Below are positions 1 through 6,003 of a stretch of DNA of 6,618 nt, piece after piece. Each line of letters opens with the position of its first letter. The stretch's first letter is position 1. The DNA is from RGIG6165 sp045545175. Lineage in GTDB: Bacteria; Bacillota; Clostridia; Oscillospirales; Feifaniaceae. The notes beneath the pieces are model-generated. The model worked only from the letters and a program-made list of their open reading frames with translations, was not told where the DNA came from and ran no database searches. Made by a program: the position numbers and the translations under genes. The stretch spans positions 1 to 6,618 of the forward strand of contig JAZQAK010000052.1 in the NCBI GenBank assembly GCA_045545175.1, read 5' to 3'.

Positions 1-3000
1 TACATAGCTTGTTGCAAGAATCTTGTCGCCGTTTAAGCCGTAGAAGCTTACGAATGCTTCGTGTGCGGAAGGATCGGAGAATACCGCCTTAATGTCCTTA
101 CCGATTACGGACTTGATGGTAAGAGTATTATCTGTTCCCAGGATTCTTCCTGTGTTTGCTTCAATCCAGTACTTAAAGCCACCCGTTACATCGCTTTTTG
201 CGGTGAAGGTTACGTCAGTATTGGACTCAACATAGTTATCGCCTAAGGAAGGAGCTCCATCCACTGTTACGTTACCGCCTGTGGTGGGTGTAACCTTGAT
301 GTTTACTTCTTCTTCGGGAACTTCGGGAGCAGGAATTGTGTTAAGGAAGGTAATTGCCTTTGCTGTTGAAAGATCTGAAGCATCAACTATAATTCTTACT
401 TCTCTGTAAGTTACCTTTTCTGTAAAGTTTACTTCTGCAGTGCCTGCAGCCACGCCCTTAAGTGCTGTCACATCAAATGCCTGGCTCTTTATGAGTACCC
501 AGTTACCGGATGCATCCTTACCGTAAACGCTTGCACCGTTCCAGAGACCGGAGTCGGAGCTTACTCTTTCGTAATAACGAATACCTGCAATTTCGGTTTC
601 GGTTCCGAAATCAACATCGATGTAGAGACGGTTTGTTGTAGCATCTTTTGTAGCAACTCCCGGGGATGTCTCTGTATAAGCTGAGTGCCAGTTATTGTTT
701 CTGCCGTCTCTCTTTGCAAAGGCATAGTTTATATGCTCATCCGCTGTATTTGAGGGGCTGGCTGTAATTGTCCAAGCACCGTCTGTGGGGATGATTTCAT
801 CATCAGCAAATGCTTCTGTGTTGATGCCGGTTAATTTCTTTCCTTCCTTGGAAAGTGCAACTTTGTATTCCTTTGAAGTTTCATCAGTAAAGTTTACGTT
901 AAACTTGATTTCTGTCTTATCAAATATGTCGTCAAGGTCTCTTATTACATAACGCTTGATTGTAAGAGTGCCGTCACCTGCAACAAGTTCAACAGGCTTC
1001 TTTTCGGGGTCAATTGTAACTGTCTTGTCGCCATAGGTGATGCCTGTAGGAGTCTTACCTGCGGGAAGCTTAAGTACAAGGTCGTTTGTACCTCTTCCTG
1101 TTGCTTCGTCAACAATTACATAGCTTGCAGAATAAATGTCTTTTCTTGTAATTGTTACATCAATTGCTGCTGCTCCGATTGTAACTGTTAAGGTTGTGTC
1201 TCCTGCTAAAAGAGTTCCAACAAAGTCTGCAGCAAATGTTAATACGCCGTTTTCAAGGCTGTAGTTTGCAGCGTCAACTACCTCTTCGCCCTTTGTTACG
1301 CTTGTAACGGTTGCGTTTTCGGGAACATAGAAGTTAAAGCTTACTGCTTCTGCATCGTTTATATCGGTAATTGCTGTTGCTTCACCTTCAAGTCTTGCAA
1401 GGTCCTTTATAAGGTGAATTGTGTCAACTGTTACGTGAGCAGAACCACCGTCAAACTGCATTCTCATGTAACGGTAGTTAAATACCTTATCAAACATAAG
1501 GTTGTTTACATTGGGTGCAACTGCACCTGCGTGACCTGAGAAGAATTCTTCCCATTCATCGCTGTCGGAGTTTTTACCGGAAATTGTAATTCTTATATAG
1601 GTGGAGCCTGATACACGCTCGGTTACTCTTACACCGGAAAATTCGGGAGGATTCTGACCGAAGTCAACATCGATGTAGTGGTCGGCATTGGTATCCTGAA
1701 TTGCATCGGGGTCAACATAGGTGTATGCAGTATGCCAGTTCTGAGAGTCCTTCTTATTTCTTAAAACTTCAACGAATGCCTTCTTGGGATGTGCATCTGC
1801 ATTGTTTGCAGAGCTTGTTCTTACCTTCCACTCGCCTGCAACGGGAGTTATTTCGTCAGCGGCAAAGGTGCCGTTAACGGTGGGTGTAGCAACCCACTGG
1901 GCAGAAAGTGTAACCGTATATTCCTTTGTTGTTTCGTCCGCATAGGTCAAAACGACGGGAACTGTTGCGGTTGAGCCTTCTGCAAGTCCTATCTTTGTAT
2001 AAAGGTCAGCAGTTTTTCTTATTATGTATCTGGGAATTGTGATTACGGTGTTATCATCAGATACGGTAAATGCGGGATATACTCTGCTTCCGCCACCTGC
2101 TTCAAAGGCAGTCGCCTCAACACCGTCAATGGTAATTTTGGAAACTTCTTTTCCACTTATGCTTGTAAGTACAAGTGCATCTGTACCTCTGCCTGTTGCA
2201 TCGGAAACAACATAGCTTGCCTTTGAATAGTCGTTAATATTAAGTGTAAGGATAAAGGACTGACCGTTTGTAAGCGTAAGCTTAAGCTTGTGTGTACCGT
2301 TGGAAAGTAAATTAAGCTTATCTTTCTCAATTTTGATTAATGCCTGCTTACCGGAAACATTTGCCTTGTAAGGAACTTCAACGTTTTTATCGGTAACAAA
2401 GCTCTTTATTCCTTCGCCGCCTGCAAGTGTGAATTCAAAGTAAACGTCTTCAAGCTCGGACTTATCAACCGTTACTGTATCTTCGCTTCTAAGATATGTC
2501 TTGGGAACTAAGAATGCAATTTCGGAAATGGATACGGTCTGCAAGTAGGTTTTACCGTTTGACTTGAGTACAGAACCCTTATAGTATCTGTATGCCACGT
2601 TTTCACCGAAATCAGCTGTCTTTTCAGTGAGATCTGTTTTAGGATCTGATGTAAAGTTGTAATCGCCAAGGTTTACCCAGTCAACACCGTTGTTGGAACC
2701 CCAGTATCTGATAGTAGTGGGGCAGCCTGCTGCGCTACCTGCAGTCTTATCTTCCTTATAGGAGGAAGTTCTGGGATAAAGTCTTACACCGGAAACAGCT
2801 GTTGCCTCTCCCATATCAATTACAAAGTCCATACGAACGGGCTTATACATAATTACTGCGTCGCCCGTGGTGCTGTCAGGCTTAAGAACGTTACCTGCGA
2901 TATAGTCAGACTCGTAACGGTTAGCGGTTGTTGCGCCGCCCTTTCTGATTAAGTACTCTGCCTTACCGTCGAAAGCACTACTCATGTTATAGTTCTGGTT

Positions 3001-5595
3001 TGTGGTTGTGGACTTCCATGTTGACTTGGGTGTCATTTCGTCGGTATATTCACTGCCTTCTATTGCAGCGGTGTTTGTAAGTGTTGACCATGTGGGAGTT
3101 GTCTTGATGTTTAATACATAAGTAACATCATCTTCAAAGGTAACTTCAACAAAGTGGTCACCAAAACCGTCGGATGCAACCTCTCTTACAAAGATACCTG
3201 TAAAGAATTCGGGAAGAATCTGATCTCCCTTTGTCCATCCGTAGTTTGCGCTTGTATCATTGTGATAATATGTAACACTTCCCTTAGAATAATCTGTAAG
3301 ACCTGTTGCGGTGGTATAGTTACCTGCAAGGGTAATTGTCATATTTCCGCTTTCTTCGTCAACTGTAATGCTTGTTGCATCCTTACCGTCGTGGTCAACG
3401 CCAAAGGTATCTGTGTAAGTAACGGACTTAATTTCCGTATTACCTCTCTTGGGCATTGTGAAGGTTGCCTTCTTTAAGCCTGTGTTTGCACTGGTTGCCA
3501 ATGTGTATACAAAGCCTGCATTTGCAGCCTCTGCCTTGGCAAGTGCTGCGAGAGAATCCTCGGAAACATAGGGCTTTGCAGCTTCGGGAAGGTTATCATA
3601 CGCCTTTCTTGCAGCAACAATATCTTCATTATAGGATGTGATTTCAGCAAGAAGTGCTGCGATTATTTCTTCAACCTCTGCTGCTTCTGCATCCATAGCT
3701 GCTATAAGCTCATTTACGGTCTTTGTTTCATTATCTTCTTCGGGCTTAACCAGCATTACCTGCTGCCATGACCAGTGGTCACCGCCGCCTGTCATTACAC
3801 AGTAAAGTCTAATGTAACGAGCAGTAATGTTCATATCCTCGCCGAAGTTCATGGGGATATCTGTATAGATATCGCCTGTTGAAGCATACTTCGCCATACC
3901 GGAAGTAGACTTATAAGAGTCTTCATAAAGCTCGGTACGGTACCAGTCAGTTCCGTTTTCGGAAACTAAGATATAACCCTTTGTAAGAGACTGACCTGCC
4001 TGATTCCAACGGCCGAAAAGACGGATAGCAGAGAAGGTGTGAGCCTTTCCAAGGTCAATGTCAGCCCATGCTGTCTGAGGGCCTCCGATATCGGTGGCGC
4101 CGTTAAGACCGTCAAAGTATACGAAGTTATCCTCCATATGGGGATCGGCGCTGCCAGCACCTGTCCAGGGATTGTAGTAACCTTCTGCGGTATTTACCCC
4201 CTGATAAATAACTCCGCTGAAGGGGTTGGTGGAAGCGTTAAGCCAGCTTGTGTTGTAAGAGTTACCGCCACCTGTAACAACAGGCATTGTTTCAAGTGTA
4301 ACAACATCTTCCATAGCAACATAGCTGTTTGCTGTTCCCCTTGCTTCTGCCGTGAGCACCTGGAATTCGGGAAGACATACATATTTATCCCCAGTCATGC
4401 CGGCAATTCTGAGATAGTTCACTTCGTTAGCAATAGTTGTTGCAAGTATAATATCAATGGGTGCAGCATAACCATTACTCGAAAGAACTGCGTCGTTGTT
4501 AAGATTCAAAGTAAGGGGCTTCCAAGTTATACCATCATCGGAGCCTAAAAGCTGCACTCTTCTTGCCAAAGAAGCGCCATTCTGACTAGCTGTAGCCTTG
4601 GATCCGTCATTTCTGGGCCAAAGTCTCACACCGCCGATTGCAGTCTTTTCCTTAAACTTAATTGTAAGGATTTTGTCGTTAGCGGTATATACATACTCAG
4701 GATGTTCATTTTTAGGATCGGCAAATGAATGCCAGTAGTCAATCAAGGAAAGGTTATTATCATACGCCTTTGTTACTACATAACCGCCCCATGTAGAGCC
4801 CGCAGTAACACTTTCAAAGGCATCAGGAGATATTTCATAGCCTGTAAGAGACCATGTATTAAGGTCTTCCTTTGCCTTAATTATTGCGATTTCTTCAATT
4901 TCAAACTCTCCCCAGTTGGTAGAACAGGTTGTTACTTCAAATCTTACGTAACGAGCTTCAATGTTTGTTACGCCTGTTGCGGAGAAAGCGAAGGGAATAT
5001 CACCGGTAAAAGCTTCGTCGTTATAAACAGGAATACCTGCAGCAAGAGTGTACCAGGTTTCACCGTCATCGGAGAACTGTGTACGGCTTGTTGCAACTCT
5101 TCTTGCACCGGGTGCGGGATTAGTGCCTGATCCGTCAGTTCCGTTAACTGCGAAATAACGCACACGGGAGGATTCCCATACACGGATACCGGATAATGCC
5201 ATCTTTTCACCTAAGTCGATGGTGAAATAGTCGCCTTTTCTTGCCATAAAACCATTGTAAAGATCGGGAATATCTGTTCCTACGGTTTTCTGACCGTCGG
5301 TAAGATACTTGATGTCACCCTCGTAGCCGCTTCCTACCTTTTTGTAGGAAAGGGTTGCACCTTCCAGATCAGCAAGAAGGATGAAATCGTCCTCTTCTGT
5401 TGTTTCGATATCCGCAACGCGGGTATCTTCCTCTGTAACTTCTTCTGCGAAGAGTTCTACCTCCGCAAGTTCTTCTTCCGTAACTTCTTCTATTACGGGG
5501 ATGTCAAATGCTACGTCTTCCTCTGCCCAAGCGGGAACTGTGCAAAGAGTTGCCAGCATAGCAAGGGTCAAGAGCAAAGCCAATGCCTTTTTCAT
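1..5595 (-). CDS. Giant secreted multi-domain discoidin (F5/8 type C) surface protein, 3' end outside window
   Basis: The frame runs from ATG at 5595 to the window edge: 1865 residues with no stop. The start is set by AAGGAG nine bases upstream, an in-frame stop at 5620-5622, and a signal peptide (residues 1-24, AWA|EED cleavage). Approximate order: acidic spacer 25-78; discoidin-like domains 81-243, 245-418 and 440-615; helical FIVAR-like spacer 616-690; unassigned beta-rich region 691-837; fourth discoidin-like domain 838-1030; tandem units 1035-1397 and 1398-1750, each an Ig/X2-like domain, a TGRGT domain and a discoidin-like domain; PEVPEEE linker near 1756; InlB B-repeat-like domain 1764-1840. 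Discoidin hallmarks recur: WHS/WHT, [IV]D[LVM][DG]-type strands, G[IV]R[LVY], S[DN][DN]G..W and YxR strands. Such modules usually bind glycans, so a glycan-binding adhesin or the non-catalytic part of a carbohydrate-active enzyme is inferred. No catalytic domain is visible, and the cell-wall anchor, if any, is off the edge. Only four cysteines occur after the signal peptide. Confidence 0.93.
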   Translation of the reverse strand, partial: MKKALALLLTLAMLATLCTVPAWAEEDVAFDIPVIEEVTEEELAEVELFAEEVTEEDTRVADIETTEEDDFILLADLEGATLSYKKVGSGYEGDIKYLTDGQKTVGTDIPDLYNGFMARKGDYFTIDLGEKMALSGIRVWESSRVRYFAVNGTDGSGTNPAPGARRVATSRTQFSDDGETWYTLAAGIPVYNDEAFTGDIPFAFSATGVTNIEARYVRFEVTTCSTNWGEFEIEEIAIIKAKEDLNTWSLTGYEISPDAFESVTAGSTWGGYVVTKAYDNNLSLIDYWHSFADPKNEHPEYVYTANDKILTIKFKEKTAIGGVRLWPRNDGSKATASQNGASLARRVQLLGSDDGITWKPLTLNLNNDAVLSSNGYAAPIDIILATTIANEVNYLRIAGMTGDKYVCLPEFQVLTAEARGTANSYVAMEDVVTLETMPVVTGGGNSYNTSWLNASTNPFSGVIYQGVNTAEGYYNPWTGAGSADPHMEDNFVYFDGLNGATDIGGPQTAWADIDLGKAHTFSAIRLFGRWNQAGQSLTKGYILVSENGTDWYRTELYEDSYKSTSGMAKYASTGDIYTDIPMNFGEDMNITARYIRLYCVMTGGGDHWSWQQVMLVKPEEDNETKTVNELIAAMDAEAAEVEEIIAALLAEITSYNEDIVAARKAYDNLPEAAKPYVSEDSLAALAKAEAANAGFVYTLATSANTGLKKATFTMPKRGNTEIKSVTYTDTFGVDHDGKDATSITVDEESGNMTITLAGNYTTATGLTDYSKGSVTYYHNDTSANYGWTKGDQILPEFFTGIFVREVASDGFGDHFVEVTFEDDVTYVLNIKTTPTWSTLTNTAAIEGSEYTDEMTPKSTWKSTTTNQNYNMSSAFDGKAEYLIRKGGATTANRYESDYIAGNVLKPDSTTGDAVIMYKPVRMDFVIDMGEATAVSGVRLYPRTSSYKEDKTAGSAAGCPTTIRYWGSNNGVDWVNLGDYNFTSDPKTDLTEKTADFGENVAYRYYKGSVLKSNGKTYLQTVSISEIAFLVPKTYLRSEDTVTVDKSELEDVYFEFTLAGGEGIKSFVTDKNVEVPYKANVSGKQALIKIEKDKLNLLSNGTHKLKLTLTNGQSFILTLNINDYSKASYVVSDATGRGTDALVLTSISGKEVSKITIDGVEATAFEAGGGSRVYPAFTVSDDNTVITIPRYIIRKTADLYTKIGLAEGSTATVPVVLTYADETTKEYTVTLSAQWVATPTVNGTFAADEITPVAGEWKVRTSSANNADAHPKKAFVEVLRNKKDSQNWHTAYTYVDPDAIQDTNADHYIDVDFGQNPPEFSGVRVTERVSGSTYIRITISGKNSDSDEWEEFFSGHAGAVAPNVNNLMFDKVFNYRYMRMQFDGGSAHVTVDTIHLIKDLARLEGEATAITDINDAEAVSFNFYVPENATVTSVTKGEEVVDAANYSLENGVLTFAADFVGTLLAGDTTLTVTIGAAAIDVTITRKDIYSASYVIVDEATGRGTNDLVLKLPAGKTPTGITYGDKTVTIDPEKKPVELVAGDGTLTIKRYVIRDLDDIFDKTEIKFNVNFTDETSKEYKVALSKEGKKLTGINTEAFADDEIIPTDGAWTITASPSNTADEHINYAFAKRDGRNNNWHSAYTETSPGVATKDATTNRLYIDVDFGTETEIAGIRYYERVSSDSGLWNGASVYGKDASGNWVLIKSQAFDVTALKGVAAGTAEVNFTEKVTYREVRIIVDASDLSTAKAITFLNTIPAPEVPEEEVNIKVTPTTGGNVTVDGAPSLGDNYVESNTDVTFTAKSDVTGGFKYWIEANTGRILGTDNTLTIKSVIGKDIKAVFSDPSAHEAFVSFYGLNGDKILATSYV
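76..306 (-). other. Divergent InlB B-repeat-like domain (residues about 1764-1840)
   Basis: Shows the pattern GGNV...G........VTFTAKSDV.GGFKYW (1773-1810), then a beta stretch ending in IGKDIKAVF (1831-1839). This is the usual form of divergent InlB B-repeat/Flg_new-like modules in surface proteins of Firmicutes: GG, then VT.TA, then G[FY]..W, then a terminal [AK]xVF. The same pattern occurs in the upstream gene. After it the frame continues (HEAFVSFYGLNGDKILATSYV, 1845-1865) into the next, cut-off module. Confidence 0.7.
346..1404 (-). repeat. Tandem module copy 2 (residues about 1398-1750): Ig/X2-like, TGRGT domain, discoidin-like
   Basis: This copy repeats the order and landmarks of copy 1: ATGRGTND (1498-1505), RYVIR (1548-1552), TDETSKEYKVALS (1569-1581), NWHSAY (1635-1640), IDVDFG (1659-1664) and GIRYYERVS (1671-1679). 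The spacing of ATGRGT to its partner is 365 residues and that of IDVDFG 351, so small indels have accumulated between the copies. It is followed by the PEVPEEE linker. Confidence 0.8.
1405..2493 (-). repeat. Tandem module copy 1 (residues about 1035-1397): Ig/X2-like, TGRGT domain, discoidin-like
   Basis: This is the first of two tandem copies of a three-part unit of about 360 residues. The first part (about 1037-1121) is Ig-like and resembles CBM_X2-type sandwiches. The second (about 1123-1231) carries ATGRGTD (1133-1139), RYIIR (1189-1193) and ADETTKEYTVTLS (1219-1231). The third (about 1233-1397) is discoidin-like, with NWHTAY (1286-1291), IDVDFG (1308-1313) and GVRVTERVS (1321-1329). The copies differ throughout, so the duplication is old. 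Confidence 0.8.
2506..3084 (-). other. Discoidin-like domain 4 (residues about 838-1030)
   Basis: Begins with EMTPKSTWKSTTTNQ (853-867), then has an early AFDGK loop (874-878), the FVIDMGEATAVSGVRLYPR stretch (924-942), RYWGSNNGVDWVNLG (963-977) and the end strand VSISEIAFL (1021-1029). It has an extended loop at 884-920. Its overall order matches a typical F5/8 type C module. Confidence 0.75.
3085..3525 (-). other. Unassigned beta-rich region (residues about 691-837)
   Basis: About 147 residues of alternating hydrophobic and polar strands, with many Thr, Asp and Gly residues (for example MTITLAGNY at 752-760 and VEVTFEDDVTYVLNI at 816-830). It contains no discoidin hallmark and no motif I can place. 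The closing strands look like an Ig-like sandwich, and the central part is rich in Tyr, Asn and Trp (SVTYYHNDTSANYGW, 773-787). It may be one or two small beta domains. Confidence 0.45.
3526..3750 (-). other. Helical FIVAR-like spacer (residues about 616-690)
   Basis: An Ala- and Glu-rich stretch with heptad-like spacing of hydrophobics (VNELIAAMDAEAAEVEEII onward), then AARKAYDNLP (661-670) and a VSEDSLAALAKAEA tail. This closely resembles the 'ARxAYDxLTxxQKxxVxxxxxLxxAE' pattern of small helical FIVAR-type modules common in clostridial surface proteins. It separates the first three discoidin-like domains from the second half of the protein, probably as a rigid spacer. Confidence 0.65.
3751..4278 (-). 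other. Discoidin-like domain 3 (residues about 440-615)
   Basis: Shows the WADIDLG strand (510-516) followed by AIRLFGRW (523-530), SENGTDWYR (545-553) and ARYIRLYC (592-599). The first 65 residues are rich in aromatic, Asn and Gly residues, as expected for the binding loops of the jelly-roll. It ends in WSWQQVMLV (608-616), just before the helical spacer. A glycan-binding role is inferred from the family. Confidence 0.75.
4342..4863 (-). other. Discoidin-like domain 2 (residues about 245-418)
   Basis: Follows domain 1 almost directly. Key positions are YWHSF (287-291), a typical early aromatic motif, the ILTIKF strand (309-314), GGVRLW (321-326), GSDDGITW (351-358) and NYLRI (393-397), ending in LPEFQVL (408-414). 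It is slightly longer than domain 1. It lacks the usual acidic IDLG strand and has LTIKFKEK in its place. Confidence 0.72.
4867..5355 (-). other. Discoidin-like domain 1 (residues about 81-243)
   Basis: It has the F5/8 type C pattern: a YLTDGQ segment near 97-102, the IDLG strand at 126-129 followed by SGIRVW (135-140), SDDGETW (175-181), and a late ARYVRF strand (214-219) ending in FEIEEIAII (231-239). In this superfamily the fold is an eight-stranded jelly-roll that binds sugars through loops at one end. The ligand cannot be read from sequence alone. An insertion rich in Gly, Pro and Asn occurs at about 150-165. Confidence 0.75.
5362..5523 (-). other. Acidic N-terminal spacer of the mature protein (residues 25-78)
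   Basis: Of these 54 residues, 24 are Asp or Glu and only one (R59) is basic. The motif EEVTEE occurs twice, at 36-41 and 51-56, fifteen residues apart. This looks like a disordered, charged spacer or propeptide between the signal peptide and the first folded module, rather than a domain. The function is unknown. Confidence 0.7.
5524..5595 (-). other. Sec signal peptide (residues 1-24 of the giant protein)
   Basis: The N-terminus has two lysines (K2, K3), a hydrophobic core rich in Ala, Leu and Met (residues 4-19), and a P-A-W-A end at 21-24 that fits signal peptidase I with A at -3 and -1. Cleavage is predicted between A24 and E25, just before a strongly acidic stretch. Cys18 sits in the hydrophobic core in LATLCTVP. 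It does not resemble a good lipobox because the +1 Cys would be followed by a second hydrophobic run and a proper AXA site, so a lipoprotein is less likely. Confidence 0.9.
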
Positions 5596-5604
5596 AAAGA
5601 ACCA

Positions 5605-5610
5605 CTCCTT
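5605..5610 (-). promoter_or_regulatory. Ribosome binding site of the giant gene (AAGGAG)
   Basis: On the minus strand the sequence reads AAGGAG, then nine bases (TGGTTCTTT), then ATG at 5595. The near-consensus match and normal spacing fix the start codon and predict efficient translation. Confidence 0.9.
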
Positions 5611-5629
5611 TATATAAATTTATGCATTG

Positions 5630-5635
5630 ATTATA
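5630..5635 (-). promoter_or_regulatory. Second TATAAT box, possible internal promoter
   Basis: A perfect TATAAT lies 41 bases downstream of the first on the minus strand (GGATATAATC). No good -35 hexamer is found at the normal distance; the candidate region reads TGTGTT or GTGTTA. It may be a weaker second start giving a leader of about 28 bases, or chance in AT-rich DNA. Confidence 0.3.
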
Positions 5636-5670
5636 TCCAAAAGGGTACAATAACACATTTTAGCTATATT

Positions 5671-5699
5671 ATTATATCACAACAAATTCCAAAAAGCAA
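5671..5699 (-). promoter_or_regulatory. Sigma-A-like promoter of the giant gene (TTGCTT-17-TATAAT)
   Basis: On the minus strand, TTGCTT (5694-5699) is followed by exactly 17 bases and a consensus TATAAT (5671-5676). Transcription would start near 5664, giving a leader of about 70 bases. The AT-rich stretch between it and the gene and its place just downstream of the upstream gene's terminator support it as the main promoter. There is no experimental support. Confidence 0.7.
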
Positions 5700-5729
5700 G
5701 GAGAATTTTTTTGTTTGCACAGAATGAGA

Positions 5730-5784
5730 GTAGGGAACGGATTTATCCGTTCCGTTTTTCGGAATGCATAAATGCATTCCCTAC
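5730..5784. repeat. 55-bp element: two 20-bp perfect palindromic hairpins between GTAG and CTAC
   Basis: The layout is GTAG, a 9-bp stem hairpin GGAACGGAT/TT/ATCCGTTCC (5734-5753), GTTTTTC (5754-5760), a second 9-bp stem hairpin GGAATGCAT/AA/ATGCATTCC (5761-5780), and CTAC. The outer eight bases (GTAGGGAA and TTCCCTAC) are exact inverted repeats. The layout resembles palindromic intergenic repeats with GTAGGG...CCCTAC ends that are abundant in many Clostridia. It sits just upstream of the giant gene's promoter. In the plus direction the first hairpin is followed by TTTTT, but no plus-strand gene ends here. Confidence 0.8.
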
Positions 5785-5794
5785 GGTGCAGGAT

Positions 5795-5944
5795 GTTATT
5801 CTGAATGGAGGCAATTCCCCTTTTGTCATTCTGAACGAGCCGTCAGGCAAAGTGAAGAATCTCCCGCACTATCGGTTGCGCTCCATATGAGATTCTTCGC
5901 CCTTCGGACTCAGAATGACAGCGGAGGGCTGACTCAGAATGACA
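5795..5944. repeat. MITE/REP-like inverted repeat (GTCATTCTGA...TCAGAATGAC) with extra copies of both ends
   Basis: The core (5825-5919) has 10-bp ends GTCATTCTGA and TCAGAATGAC as perfect inverted repeats, with a second perfect pair inside, GAAGAATCTC (5854-5863) and GAGATTCTTC (5889-5898). The arms between these pairs do not match each other. Near-identical ends recur outside: GTTATTCTGAATGG at 5795-5808 on the left, and GACTCAGAATGACA at 5931-5944, exactly 24 bases after the copy at 5907-5920. From memory, elements of the CATTCTGAGCGAAGCGAAGAATC type are dispersed in high copy in Firmicutes and other phyla. No transposase is encoded, so the element would be non-autonomous. Confidence 0.8.
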
Positions 5945-5962
5945 ATGGCGGAATAAGCACAC

Positions 5963-5991
5963 AAAAAAACACAGAGGCGGTTGCCTCTGTG
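5963..5991 (-). terminator. Rho-independent terminator after the upstream gene
   Basis: On the minus strand, a perfect 9-bp stem CACAGAGGC / GCCTCTGTG with an AACC loop (5970-5991) is followed by seven T residues (5963-5969). It begins 12 bases past the stop codon of the 6004-6618 gene. The plus strand also has CTTTTTGTTTT after the stem, so it could act in both directions. It should isolate the giant gene from upstream transcription. Confidence 0.92.
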
Positions 5992-6003
5992 CTTTTTGTT
6001 TTA

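Noticed and set aside
4039..4548. Plus-strand frame of 169 codons, the longest on that strand
   Set aside because: It is antisense to discoidin-like domains 2 and 3, is rich in Cys and lacks a plausible domain pattern. The minus-strand frame is long and clearly modular.
5524..5595. Lipoprotein signal with lipid-attached Cys18
   Set aside because: The residues around Cys18 (LATLCTVP) lack the small residue normally at -1 of a lipobox, and a good signal peptidase I site (AWA|E) follows.
5381..5617. Plus-strand Ser-rich frame over the start of the giant gene
   Set aside because: The Ser runs are the antisense of the Glu-rich acidic spacer (GAA/GAG codons), and it covers the ribosome binding site of the real gene.
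5596..5730. Riboswitch or structured leader for the giant gene
   Set aside because: The leader is short (about 70 bases at most) and AT-rich, with no stable helices beyond a 10-bp AT palindrome (5614-5623), and no known riboswitch motif.
5734..5759. Possible plus-strand rho-independent terminator (hairpin followed by TTTTT)
   Set aside because: No plus-strand gene ends upstream of it, and the hairpin is half of a symmetric two-palindrome repeat, which explains it better.
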